Of a DNA stretch of 36,251 bases, positions 15,655 through 23,523 are shown piece by piece. Positions within the stretch are counted from its first letter, which is position 1. Each line of letters opens with the position of its first letter. The stretch comes from Actinophytocola sp. (GTDB lineage: Bacteria; Actinomycetota; Actinomycetes; Mycobacteriales; Pseudonocardiaceae), in NCBI GenBank assembly GCA_009377475.1, contig WHTY01000048.1:1-36251 (forward strand). Direction: 5' to 3'. The notes beneath the pieces are model-generated. The model searched no databases. It worked only from the letters and a program-made list of their open reading frames with translations, and was not told the DNA's origin. The translations under genes were made by a program, and so were the position numbers.

Positions 15655-17553
15655 TCAGCCCTCCGCGTCGAACCGCAGCGCGGCCGCGCCGCCGACCACC
15701 GGCAGCGACACGCTGCTCCGGTGCGGCGTCACGGTCAGCTTCGTCCCCGGCTTCGGGCGCAGGGTGTAGCGCATGTCCGTGGACACCACGACGAGCCCGA
15801 TCCGACTCCCCGCGTCGAACACGTAGTCCTCAGCCTGCATGTCCCAGCGGAAGGTGTAGTCCCTGCCCTGGTGCATCGGCACGCTGAGGTGGTCGCCGAA
15901 CCGGTTCTGCGGGTCCAGCCAGCCCCGCGTCACCATCACCGGTTCCCGGTCGCTGCCCTCAGGCCCGTAGTCGACCAGCACCGACGTCAGGTTCGCCGCG
16001 TACCGGTTGTCCACGGACGCCCGCAACGACACCTCCGGCGTCCCGCTCAGGTGGACGTCGTCAGCGAGCGGCGGCGAGACGTAGGCCAGCCGGTTCGGAT
16101 GCGCGGTGTCCGGATTGGGCAGGAGCGCGGTGTCGGTGTCCAGCTCGCGACCCCGGTCGACGAAACTCTGCGTCGGCCCGTCGGTGTCCGGCGTCGTGCC
16201 CAGGTTGCCCGGGTCGGTGGCGTTGGACGCGCCCAGGTGCAGGCGCGCGCCCGTAGAACCCGGCGCGGGCCAGGCGTCGTACCGCTCGTACGCGCCGTCC
16301 GCGCGGTGCACCGTGGCCGTCGGCTCGGCCATGATCCCGTTGTCGACGCCGAACAGCCAGTGGTCCATCCAGCGGTGCAGCGTGTGCCGGAACGTGTCGA
16401 AGTCCGGTGGCCAGCGGTGGCCGCCCGAGTGCAGCCAGATCTTGCGCGGCACGCCGTTCGCGGCGAGGCGCTGCCACCACGGCGCGAAGGCGTTCGTCAT
16501 CACGTTGTAGTCCTCAAGCCCGTGCACGAGGAACACGCTCGCGTCCACGCGATGCGCCTGTGGCTGGTAGTTCCGCTGACGCCAGAACGCGTTGTAATCG
16601 CCGGTGTCCCGGTCCTGTTCGCGACGCAGTTCCTCGATCACGTGCGCGCATTTCTCCGCGCGCTTCTGCCCCTGCGTGAAGATCGCGAGAACGTCGGTGT
16701 CCTCGCCCTGGTAGGCGTTCTCCCCCACGCCGGATTCCGCCGAGTGCGGCGCTCGCAGGAGGCCGTTCGCGCGGTAGTAGTCGTACCAGTTCGAGATCGC
16801 CGCGATCGGCACGATCGTGCGCAGCCCGTCGACACCGGTGGTGGCCACCATGTTCGGCAACGTGCCGTTGTACGAGACGCCCATCATGCCGACGTCGCCG
16901 GTCGTCCAGTCCGCTTCGACCGGCTCGCCGTCCGCCGTCCACGCCTTCGCGCGCCCGTTGAGCCAGTCGATGATCGCCTTCGTGCCCTGCGTCTCCTGCC
17001 GGTCGCCGATGGTCGGGCAGCCGTCGGAGAACCCGGTGCCGATGCTCTCGCCGAGCACGACCGCGTACCCGCGCGGCACCCAGTAGTCGTCCAGCCACCC
17101 CGGCAGGTTCGGCACCGGCCTCGGCTGCCCGAACTGCGCCGACATCGTCTGGGTGCCCGTCCCGCTCTGCCCGGGCCGGATGCTCTCCTGCGGCAGCTCA
17201 TCGACGTCGACGTCGTGGTTCGGCGCGCCGTTGACGTCGTACCGGTACGGGCTGTGCTCGAAGATCACCGGCACCTTGATGCCATCGGACTCGGTTTCGC
17301 CCGGCCGCAACAGTGTGAGCCGCACCCGGTCGCGTTTCCCGTCACCGTCACTGTCCACTGTGGTCTGGACGTAGACCGTCTCCTCGACCGCGTCGTCGAG
17401 GGAGAACTGCGGTTTGCTCACGCCGTTCTCGGTTTCGAGCCACGGCGGCGGTGTCGGTGTGTCGTCTCTGTCGGCTGCTGCGGTTGGTGCGATGGTGACG
17501 GCCGTAGTGGCGGCCGCGACCAGTGCGAGGAACGCTCGTCGGAACTGGCGCAT
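15655..17553 (-). CDS. Secreted CocE/PepX-type hydrolase (Xaa-Pro dipeptidyl-peptidase, S15 family)
   Basis: A 632-residue exported hydrolase. Residues 1-27 form a signal peptide (basic MRQFRRAF, hydrophobic core, cleavage near TAAA-DRDD). The alpha/beta-hydrolase domain has the nucleophile Ser227 in GVSYNG, Asp348 in VHGLEDYNV and His379 in LHSGGHRWP, a complete triad. EHSPYRYD and GESIGTGFSDG are typical of Xaa-Pro dipeptidyl-peptidases. The C-terminal part (from about 410) is the jelly-roll X-Pro domain, including LVDYGPEGSDREPVMVTRGWLD and DYVFDAGSRIGLVVVSTD. Cocaine-esterase-like activity on other esters or amides is possible. The ATG is preceded by GGAGG. It stands alone, with a repeat-rich 280-base upstream region. 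Confidence 0.9.
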   Translation of the reverse strand: MRQFRRAFLALVAAATTAVTIAPTAAADRDDTPTPPPWLETENGVSKPQFSLDDAVEETVYVQTTVDSDGDGKRDRVRLTLLRPGETESDGIKVPVIFEHSPYRYDVNGAPNHDVDVDELPQESIRPGQSGTGTQTMSAQFGQPRPVPNLPGWLDDYWVPRGYAVVLGESIGTGFSDGCPTIGDRQETQGTKAIIDWLNGRAKAWTADGEPVEADWTTGDVGMMGVSYNGTLPNMVATTGVDGLRTIVPIAAISNWYDYYRANGLLRAPHSAESGVGENAYQGEDTDVLAIFTQGQKRAEKCAHVIEELRREQDRDTGDYNAFWRQRNYQPQAHRVDASVFLVHGLEDYNVMTNAFAPWWQRLAANGVPRKIWLHSGGHRWPPDFDTFRHTLHRWMDHWLFGVDNGIMAEPTATVHRADGAYERYDAWPAPGSTGARLHLGASNATDPGNLGTTPDTDGPTQSFVDRGRELDTDTALLPNPDTAHPNRLAYVSPPLADDVHLSGTPEVSLRASVDNRYAANLTSVLVDYGPEGSDREPVMVTRGWLDPQNRFGDHLSVPMHQGRDYTFRWDMQAEDYVFDAGSRIGLVVVSTDMRYTLRPKPGTKLTVTPHRSSVSLPVVGGAAALRFDAEG

Positions 17554-17651
17554 GGGACCTCCGTCTGCCTTATGGGCGCACGCGAGCTACGGAAGGTTAG
17601 CGGCGTCGCTTGACGTGACGGGACCGACTTTCGTCGGGGATCGCGCGATCG

Positions 17652-17834
17652 GACGTCGTCGGGACGTCGTCGACGTCGTCGACGTCTAGTTGATCAACTT
17701 CCCGCGCGCTGTGACCACGAAGACCGGACGAAGTGGACACGCGGTGGTCACAGCCCGCAGGAAGTTGATCGACTTCGGGACCGACGCAGCCAGACGGGGA
17801 CCGACGCAGCCAGGCGGGCCGACGCAGCCAGACC
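17652..17834. repeat. Complex intergenic repeats: GACGTC direct repeats, 27-bp inverted repeat, 20-bp tandem repeats
   Basis: Three neighbouring structures fill the gap between the hydrolase gene start (17553) and the thpR stop (17834). First, GACGTCGTC-type direct repeats (17652-17687). Second, a 27-base inverted repeat (17692-17718 and 17744-17770, 25 positions complementary, 25-base loop), whose arms run from GATCAACTTCC to CTGTGACCAC. Third, three copies of a 20-base unit (GGGACCGACGCAGCCAGRCG; 17777-17796, 17797-17816, and a shorter copy to 17834). No gene is supported here. Confidence 0.75.
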
Positions 17835-18355
17835 TACCCGGCCAGCGGCGCGCGGTGCTGGACGGTGTACGTCGGGCCGTGACGGTCCCGCACACTGCTC
17901 ATCAGCACGACCTCGTCCGCACGCCAGCGCGGACTCCGGAAGTCGGCCAGCGCCGCAGCGATGCGGCGCGCGGGCCGCTGCGCCGAACGGCGCTTCCACC
18001 GGGCCAGCGTCAGATGCGGGTGGAAGGGCTTCTCGTCACGAGACTCCCGCAGGGCCACCGCCAACTTCCCCAGCGCCTCGACGTCGCCCTCGACACCGGT
18101 CCACAGCACCCCGGTGAACGTCCCCGCACCCGCAAGGCCGAGCCGCAACGCCGGGCGCCCGCGCGCCTGCTCCGCCACGAACCGCGTGCGTTCCGCCAGG
18201 TCAGCGTCGCCGTAGAACGCCAACGTGAGATGCCACAACGGCCGCCCGGACCACCGCGGCGGCGAGTCCGCCGACCGGACGCCGAAGCGCGCCAGTTCGT
18301 CGTCCAGCGCGTCCAGCACCTCGGGCGGCGGGACGATCGCGGCGAACAGGCGCAT
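17834..18355 (-). CDS. thpR: RNA 2',3'-cyclic phosphodiesterase (ThpR/LigT family)
   Basis: A 173-residue 2H phosphoesterase, historically called 2'-5' RNA ligase. It hydrolyses RNA 2',3'-cyclic phosphates. Both catalytic HxTx motifs are present: His42-Leu-Thr44-Leu (LWHLTLAFYG) and His114-Leu-Thr116-Leu (FHPHLTLARW). The N-terminus MRLFAAIVPP is typical of the family and supports the start. Its ATG shares one base with the stop of the upstream HTH gene (TGATG), so the two are translated together. The C-terminus reaches into the intergenic repeat region. Confidence 0.92.
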   Translation of the reverse strand: MRLFAAIVPPPEVLDALDDELARFGVRSADSPPRWSGRPLWHLTLAFYGDADLAERTRFVAEQARGRPALRLGLAGAGTFTGVLWTGVEGDVEALGKLAVALRESRDEKPFHPHLTLARWKRRSAQRPARRIAAALADFRSPRWRADEVVLMSSVRDRHGPTYTVQHRAPLAG

Positions 18356-18837
18356 CAGGTCGCGCTCTTGCCCGCCCTGCGCAGCAGATCCGCGATCGCC
18401 GGGAAGTCGTCGTCCAGCAGGGCCGCCGCGTCGACCAGGTTCTCGTTCTCCGCGACGTCGCGCAGCGCCGCGAGCAACGTCTGCTCGTCGACGCCGGGGT
18501 GCACCGGCACCGTGTCCCTGCCGACCGTCGGGTTGGACTCCTTGACGTCCTGCATCGCGGCGTCGATCGCCTCCTGGTTCCCCGATGCGACGCCGGGCGT
18601 GAGGATCTTGCGCTCCAGCATGATCAGCCGCGCGAGCACGGCCGGGTTGCCGATCTTCGCGCGGCGGCCGCTCATCACCTGGCTCAGCATCGGCGCGCTG
18701 ATGCCGAGCACGTCAGCGAGGAACGCCTGCGACACGTCGAACGCGACCACGAGCCTGCGCACCCGGTCGCCCAGCGGCTCCCCGTACCACTGACGCTGCA
18801 GCTCGATGTTCTTCTGGATGCTGTTGTTGTCTTCCAC
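18355..18837 (-). CDS. Small helix-turn-helix DNA-binding protein
   Basis: A 160-residue protein. Residues 24-72 form an XRE-like helix-turn-helix (VRRLVVAFDVSQAFLADVLGISAPMLSQVMSGRRAKIG). The rest is helical, with no sensor domain recognised. The start is the GTG at 18837, with GGGGAG seven bases upstream. It is coupled to thpR by a one-base overlap. The arrangement resembles EspR-like or other small nucleoid or regulatory proteins only in outline, so the target is unknown. Confidence 0.75.
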   Translation of the reverse strand: MEDNNSIQKNIELQRQWYGEPLGDRVRRLVVAFDVSQAFLADVLGISAPMLSQVMSGRRAKIGNPAVLARLIMLERKILTPGVASGNQEAIDAAMQDVKESNPTVGRDTVPVHPGVDEQTLLAALRDVAENENLVDAAALLDDDFPAIADLLRRAGKSAT

Positions 18838-18934
18838 GCCTGCACTCCCCTAGTTGGCCGCGACGACATACCCAGATACTGCATCTTGCCGCATCACCTC
18901 GTCCGCCGAGCGGGCACGTCTCACCCATTCGCAC

Positions 18935-19918
18935 CTACGACGAACCGAGCACGTCTCGCGTCTGCTGGACATCCTCCCCGATCTGCTCGACCAGCTCGGC
19001 CACCGAGGAGTACCGCACCATGTCACGCAGGCGCGCCACGAAGTCGAGCGAGGTGTGCTGGCCGTAGAAGTCCGCATCGACGTCGAGCACGAACGCCTCA
19101 ACGCTGCGTTCCCTGCCCGAGAACGTCGGGTTGCTGCCCACCGACACCGCTGCCTTCAGCCGCTCGCCGGGACGTCCCGAACAGGTGAACCAGCAGCTGT
19201 ACACGCCGTCGGCTGGCACGGCCGCGTACCGCGGGATCGACAGGTTGGCTGTCGGATACCCCAGGTCCTGACCGCGCCCGTCACCGCGCACGATGATGCC
19301 TTCCAGCCGGTGCGGCCTGCCAAGCGCGGCGGCGGCGGACTCGACGTCACCCGCGTCGATGCAGGAGCGCACGTACGTCGAGGAGTAGGTGATCTCGCCT
19401 TCCACCGTCTGGCCCCCGGCGTGACCGCCCTTGACCGACGCCCCCTGCAGCTCGGCGCCGTGCACGACGTAGCCGAACTTGGTGCCCAGCTCCCGCAGCA
19501 GCGCGACGTTGCCCGCCGCTTTCGCGCCGAACGTGAAGTTCTCCCCGACCAGCACGACGGCGGCGTGCAGCTTGTCGACCAGGACCTCGTGCACGAACTC
19601 GTCGGCGGGCACCTTGGACAGCTCCAGCGTGAACGGCAGCACGGCGAACACGTCGACGCCCAGCTGCTCGATCAGCTCCGCCTTCCGACGCAGCGTGGTC
19701 AACTGCGCGGGATGGCTCCCCGGCCGGAGCACTTCGGACGGGTGCGGGTCGAACGTGAGCACCACGCTGGGTAGCCCCCGCTCCCGCGCGACCTCGACGG
19801 TGCGGCGGATCAGCTCCTGATGTCCGCGGTGCACCCCGTCGAACACACCGATCGTCACGACGCAACGACCCCAGTTACCGGGCAGCTCTTCCAGTCCTCG
19901 CCAACGCAGCACAGGCAA
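18935..19918 (-). CDS. ribF: Bifunctional riboflavin kinase/FMN adenylyltransferase
   Basis: Makes FMN and then FAD from riboflavin. The N-terminal adenylyltransferase domain has TIGVFDGVHRGHQEL, with the HxGH-like His30 and His33. Next comes LTFDPHPSEVL, and SSTYVRS stands where the usual ISSTRIR lies. The C-terminal kinase domain has GRGQDLGYPTANL (residues 214-226) and VSVGSNPTFSG. Length (327 residues from a TTG at 19918) matches the family. The start is uncertain, as a GTG two codons later (19912) is equally plausible and neither has a clear ribosome-binding site. It lies downstream of truB on the same strand, the usual actinobacterial order. Confidence 0.95.
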   Translation of the reverse strand: MPVLRWRGLEELPGNWGRCVVTIGVFDGVHRGHQELIRRTVEVARERGLPSVVLTFDPHPSEVLRPGSHPAQLTTLRRKAELIEQLGVDVFAVLPFTLELSKVPADEFVHEVLVDKLHAAVVLVGENFTFGAKAAGNVALLRELGTKFGYVVHGAELQGASVKGGHAGGQTVEGEITYSSTYVRSCIDAGDVESAAAALGRPHRLEGIIVRGDGRGQDLGYPTANLSIPRYAAVPADGVYSCWFTCSGRPGERLKAAVSVGSNPTFSGRERSVEAFVLDVDADFYGQHTSLDFVARLRDMVRYSSVAELVEQIGEDVQQTRDVLGSS

Positions 19919-19984
19919 GAGGGTAACCGTTCGACCTGCGCGGCTGGTCCGACGCCCAACGGAACGGGGTCGCCGTGTCGGGTG

Positions 19985-20896
19985 TCAGGCGGGGTCCAGC
20001 ACGACGAGGTACTTCGCGTGTCCGCCCTGGTCGGTGGCGATCGCGAGCGCGTGACCCTCGACGTCGACGATGCCGTAGGTGCCGGGCAGGCCAGCGGCGG
20101 GCGTGCGCTGGCCGTACCGCACCGCCCGCGCGGTCGCGGCGTCCGCCGTGTGGACGTCGAACGCGGTGCTCACGGCCTCGTCCAGGCTCAGCGACAGGCT
20201 CGGGTCGTGCTCCAGTTGCTGCAGCGTGCGGGCCTTGGCCAGCCCGAACGGCCCGACCTCGGTACGCCGCAACGCCGTGAGGTGCCCACCGACGCCGAGC
20301 GCCGCGCCGAGATCGCGGGCCAACGCGCGCACGTACGTGCCCGACGAGCAGTCCACCAGCGCGTCGATCTCCAGGCGTGGTTCGGTGCGTAGCGCCAGCC
20401 GGTCGAAGCGGTACACGGTGACCGGGCGAGCGTCCAACTCGACCTGTTCCCCAGCGCGCACCCGGGCGTAGGCGCGCTCGCCGTTGACCTTGACCGCGCT
20501 GACCGCGCTGGGGACCTGCTGGATGTCGCCGGTCAGCTCGGCGATCACCTTGTCGATGTCGGCTTCGGTGATCGCGGCGAGCGCGTCCTGGTCGGCATCG
20601 GCGAGCACGTCGCCCTCGGCGTCGTCGGTGGTGGTCGACTCGCCAAGGGCGATGGTGGCGAGGTAGCTCTTGCGGTCGAGCGCGAGGTGTCCGAGCAGCT
20701 TCGTCGCCCGCTCGACGCCGATCACCAGCACGCCGGTGGCCATCGGGTCGAGCGTGCCCGCGTGGCCGATCTTGCGGGTCCCCATGATCCGGCGCAGCCG
20801 CGCGACGACGTCATGCGATGTCATCCCGTCCGGCTTGTCGATGATGACAAGGCCGGGCGGTGGGGCGGGCTTGTTGCTGCGTTGCTTGCGTGACAC
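19985..20896 (-). CDS. truB: tRNA pseudouridine(55) synthase TruB
   Basis: Converts U55 in the T-loop of tRNAs to pseudouridine. The 303-residue protein has LVIIDKPDGMTSHDVV (residues 16-31), the catalytic Asp50 in GHAGTLDPMATGVL, YLATIALG, QQVPSAVSAVKVNGERAY and SSGTYVRALARDLG, all family signatures. The C-terminal part (after about 230) is the small PUA-like domain of actinobacterial TruB. It is followed by ribF after 66 bases. Only 20 bases separate its start from the preceding Pro-rich gene, so it may be read through from there. Confidence 0.96.
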   Translation of the reverse strand: MSRKQRSNKPAPPPGLVIIDKPDGMTSHDVVARLRRIMGTRKIGHAGTLDPMATGVLVIGVERATKLLGHLALDRKSYLATIALGESTTTDDAEGDVLADADQDALAAITEADIDKVIAELTGDIQQVPSAVSAVKVNGERAYARVRAGEQVELDARPVTVYRFDRLALRTEPRLEIDALVDCSSGTYVRALARDLGAALGVGGHLTALRRTEVGPFGLAKARTLQQLEHDPSLSLSLDEAVSTAFDVHTADAATARAVRYGQRTPAAGLPGTYGIVDVEGHALAIATDQGGHAKYLVVLDPA

Positions 20897-20916
20897 GCGG
20901 TGCAGGGTAACCGGCG

Positions 20917-21975
20917 TCAGTCGGCGTGGTGTTTGCCGCTGCGCGCGGGCTCACCGACGGCGTTCGCGGGTGGCCAGGCGTCCCTGCGGGGCGGGGCCGG
21001 TTGCCGCGCCGCCGTCCGCTCGACCGGCCGACGTTCCGCGCGCTGAGCGGGACGCCCCTCACGCCGGTCGGCCGGATAGCGCTCGCGGCGTTGCGCCGGG
21101 GGGCGCTGCGGGCGGTCAGCGGGACGGGGCGGGGCCGGACGTTCGGCGGGAGGCCGCGAGGCAGGCGGGCGCTGGGCCTCGGCAGGACGTCGTTCCACCG
21201 GGTTGCGTGGCATCGGGTGCTGCTGCGGGCGCTCGGGCGGACGCCACTCCGCCGAGCGACGCGGCGGCGGGCCACCGGGCGGCGGGCCAGCAGGCGGACC
21301 GGGTTGCTGACCGGCGGCAGGTGGGCGACCCGGCTGTTGCGGGGCCCCGGGCGGCGGGCCGGGTTGCTGACCGGCGGCAGGTGGGCGACCCGACTGTTGC
21401 GGGGCCGCAGGCGGCGGGCCGGGTTGCTGTCTAGCGGCAGGCGGCGGACCGGGTTGCTGACCGGCGGCAGGTGGGCGACCCGACTGTTGCGGGGCCGCAG
21501 GCGGCGGCCCAGGCTGCTGCCCGGCGGCACGCCGGGGCGCGCGGGGCACCATCGGCACGGCGGGCAAGCCGTCGCGCACCTCGAAGATCTCGGTGTCCTC
21601 CCAGCAGTCGCACGGACCGTCGTGCTGGGCGACCTCATGCGGCGTGCAGCACACCGGCTCGACCGGATCTGGCTCCTCGGCGGGCCACGGGCCAGCGCCG
21701 GACGACTCCCCCCGCCGCCAACCGGACACCGCAGGCCGTTCACCCGTGTCCCGGATCGCAGGCCGCTCCCCCGACGTCTCCGCGTCGGACGCGCGGCGCG
21801 CGCGCCGCTCCTCGCGGCCGGGCAGCTTCACGGCCTCGTGGTAGTACGTCTGGCTCATCCGCTCGGCGATCCGCGTCCGCCGGCGATCTCTGATCTTGCT
21901 GTTGACGACCCACCACAAGCAGCCGAGCACGGGCGCGCAGGCCAGCGCGATCACCAACAGGAAAAACCAGTTCAT
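20917..21975 (-). CDS. Membrane-anchored Pro/Gln-rich repeat protein
   Basis: A 352-residue protein of unknown function. I start it at the ATG at 21975, just before one N-terminal membrane helix (NWFFLLVIALACAPVLGCLWWVV, residues 2-24). A GTG at 22023 would add 16 residues. A charged juxtamembrane region (KIRDRRRTRIAERM) follows, then a short segment with four cysteines (PVCCTPHEVAQHDGPCDCWED) that could bind metal. The rest is low-complexity Pro/Gln/Ala/Arg built on a ten-residue unit (QQPGPPPAAP / QQSGRPPAAG) and ending in a basic Pro/Arg-rich tail. It lies between truB and the conservon, with a TACGTA pair in its upstream region. The basic tail may contact acidic partners. Confidence 0.72.
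   Translation of the reverse strand: MNWFFLLVIALACAPVLGCLWWVVNSKIRDRRRTRIAERMSQTYYHEAVKLPGREERRARRASDAETSGERPAIRDTGERPAVSGWRRGESSGAGPWPAEEPDPVEPVCCTPHEVAQHDGPCDCWEDTEIFEVRDGLPAVPMVPRAPRRAAGQQPGPPPAAPQQSGRPPAAGQQPGPPPAARQQPGPPPAAPQQSGRPPAAGQQPGPPPGAPQQPGRPPAAGQQPGPPAGPPPGGPPPRRSAEWRPPERPQQHPMPRNPVERRPAEAQRPPASRPPAERPAPPRPADRPQRPPAQRRERYPADRREGRPAQRAERRPVERTAARQPAPPRRDAWPPANAVGEPARSGKHHAD
21301..21510 (-). repeat. 30/60-bp tandem repeats inside the Pro-rich gene
   Basis: Units beginning GGGTTGCTGACCGGCGGCAG start at 21301, 21361 and 21451 (60 bases each), with a 30-base half unit at 21421-21450. The two full units at 21361 and 21451 are nearly identical. The basic period is 30 bases, ten residues, so copy number can change without breaking the frame. 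Confidence 0.88.
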
Positions 21976-22063
21976 GTCGACCACGATCAGCTCGATTCGG
22001 GGTACGGCCCGGGGCGGCCGCACACCCAGTATGGAGGAAGGCGAGAGCCGACACGCCAGGAGG

Positions 22064-22084
22064 ACTACGTAACGGCCTACGTAG
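22064..22084. promoter_or_regulatory. TACGTA pair (site A)
   Basis: CTACGTA-N6-TACGTAG, a perfect 7-bp dyad with TACGTA at 22066-22071 and 22078-22083. It overlaps the cvnD stop and lies about 90 bases before the Pro-rich gene. It shares ACTACGTA (22064-22071) with sites at 26267, 29037 and 33245. A role as an operator is inference. Confidence 0.45.
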
Positions 22085-22718
22085 CCGCGCTTGACCTGGC
22101 CTGTTGCGCCGGGACGCTCTCGGCGAGTCGCGCGGTCGCCATCACGTGCGCCATCAGCTTGACCAGCAGTTCCTTAGTGGACTCCCGCTCGCGAGCGTCG
22201 CACAGGATCACCGGAATGAATGAATCTATGGCCAACGCGGCGCGAATTTCGTCGACGTCGTACAACTGCGTGCCGTCGAAGCAGTTCACGCCGACGACGA
22301 ACGGCAGCTCGCGACGTTCGAAGTAGTCGATCGCGGCGAAGCAGGCGTCCAGCCGTCTCGTGTCGACCAGCACGATCGCGCCGAGCGCGCCGCGCGCCAG
22401 CTCGTCCCACATGAACCAGAACCGGTCCTGGCCAGGCGTGCCGAACAGGTACAGCACCAGCTCGGGGTTGATCGTGATGCGGCCGAAGTCCATCGCGACC
22501 GTGGTGGTCGTCTTGTCCTCGATGCCGCTGACGTCGTCCACGCCGTCGCTCAGCTCGGTGATCAGTTCCTCGGTGCGCAACGGCACGATCTCGCTGACCG
22601 CCGACACGAGCGTCGTCTTGCCGACTCCGAACCCGCCGGAGATCAGCACCTTCACCGCGACGGCGTCGATCGCGGGGCCCACGACAGGGCTAGATGGGTT
22701 AGAGCGAGCGGATACCAT
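22077..22718 (-). CDS. cvnD: Conservon GTPase CvnD
   Basis: A 213-residue small Ras-like GTP-binding protein, the last member of a conservon. P-loop GGFGVGKTT (residues 28-36), TTTTVAMDFGRI (switch I region), LFGTPGQDRFWFMWDEL (switch II), and VVGVNCFDG in place of the usual NKxD. In conservons the membrane kinase-like CvnA with CvnB and CvnC is thought to form a receptor-like complex that controls CvnD. Its ATG lies inside the 3' end of cvnC (20-base overlap), consistent with coupled translation. The stop lies in a TACGTA motif. Confidence 0.92.
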   Translation of the reverse strand: MVSARSNPSSPVVGPAIDAVAVKVLISGGFGVGKTTLVSAVSEIVPLRTEELITELSDGVDDVSGIEDKTTTTVAMDFGRITINPELVLYLFGTPGQDRFWFMWDELARGALGAIVLVDTRRLDACFAAIDYFERRELPFVVGVNCFDGTQLYDVDEIRAALAIDSFIPVILCDARERESTKELLVKLMAHVMATARLAESVPAQQARSSAAT

Positions 22719-23085
22719 CGAGAACCTTCTGCATCGTGTCCATATCCGGGGCGTTGCGCACCGGCTGCCAGCCGGTCCGGTAGATGACGTAGTTGCGCTC
22801 GATGAGGTCGGCGAGCATCACCTTGACGACGCAGAGCGGCAGGTCGATCTTCGCGGCGACCTCGGCGATCGACAGCGGGTGCTCGCAGACCCAGAGCACG
22901 TCCGCGTACTCCGGCTCGACGACCCGCTCGTGCACCTCGGGCTGCACCGACACGACGAGCGTGACGAGGTCGAGGCCGTACTGGTTCTCCCTTGTCCTGC
23001 CGCGCGTCAGCGCGTACGGCCGGACAAGCGGGCCTGCCGCGTCGTCGAACCAGACCTCGTCCCTGCTCGCCATCGGAGTTCTCAT
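22699..23085 (-). CDS. cvnC: Conservon protein CvnC (DUF742)
   Basis: A 128-residue DUF742 protein with a winged-helix-like core: FDDAAGPLVRPYALTRGRT, then CEHPLSIAEVAAKIDLPLCVVKVMLADLIERNYV, ending in MDTMQKVLDGIRSL. I start at the ATG at 23085, which overlaps the cvnB stop by four bases (ATGA). The longer frame upstream lies in cvnB. It is the third member of the A-B-C-D order and is believed to bridge CvnB and CvnD. No DNA target is known to me. Confidence 0.93.
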   Translation of the reverse strand: MRTPMASRDEVWFDDAAGPLVRPYALTRGRTRENQYGLDLVTLVVSVQPEVHERVVEPEYADVLWVCEHPLSIAEVAAKIDLPLCVVKVMLADLIERNYVIYRTGWQPVRNAPDMDTMQKVLDGIRSL

Positions 23086-23510
23086 GACGCCTTCGCGTCG
23101 ACCCGCTCGCCCCGCGGATTGCGCGGTGTCGCCGCGAGCGCGGCGCCGACCCGTTTGACGAGCAGGTTCATCTCGTAGGCCACCAGCCCGAGGTCGGCGT
23201 CCGCCTCGGTGAACAGCGCGAGGCACGCGCCCTTGCCAGCGGCCATGACCAGCAGATATCCGTGCTCCATCTCGACCACCGTCTGCCGCACCTCGCCGAA
23301 GCCGAAGTGCCGCCCCGTGCCGCGCGACAGGCTCTGGTACGCCGACGCGACCGCGGAGAGGTGTTCGGCGTCCGGCCGGTTCAGGGTCTGCGAGCGGGCC
23401 ATCAGCAGCCCGTCCGCCGACAGCACGACCGCCCTGTCCGCGTCGACGACCCGTTCCATGAGGTCGTCCAGCAACCAGTCCAGATCGGTCGACCGCGATG
23501 TGACCGTCAT
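23082..23510 (-). CDS. cvnB: Conservon roadblock/LC7 protein CvnB
   Basis: A 142-residue roadblock/LC7 domain protein: DLDWLLDDLMERVVDADRAVVLSADGLLMARS, HLSAVASAYQSLSRGTGRHFG, and VVEMEHGYLLVMAAGKGACLALF are diagnostic. Roadblock proteins work with small GTPases, here CvnD. The ATG at 23510 follows AGGTGA and is better than the upstream frame. It starts 13 bases after cvnA and overlaps cvnC by four bases. Confidence 0.94.
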   Translation of the reverse strand: MTVTSRSTDLDWLLDDLMERVVDADRAVVLSADGLLMARSQTLNRPDAEHLSAVASAYQSLSRGTGRHFGFGEVRQTVVEMEHGYLLVMAAGKGACLALFTEADADLGLVAYEMNLLVKRVGAALAATPRNPRGERVDAKAS

Positions 23511-23523
23511 GTGTTCACCTCTT

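Noticed and set aside
15583..17613. 676-codon frame antisense to the CocE-type gene
   Set aside because: The opposite strand encodes a signal peptide and a complete hydrolase triad. This frame is Arg/Val/Pro-biased and featureless.
17777..17834. CRISPR-like or attachment-site repeats
   Set aside because: Short tandem units without spacers, integrase gene or tRNA.
20926..22326. 466-codon frame antisense to the Pro-rich gene and cvnD
   Set aside because: It runs through the intergenic gap and against cvnD. Its repeats mirror the Pro-rich gene's DNA repeats.
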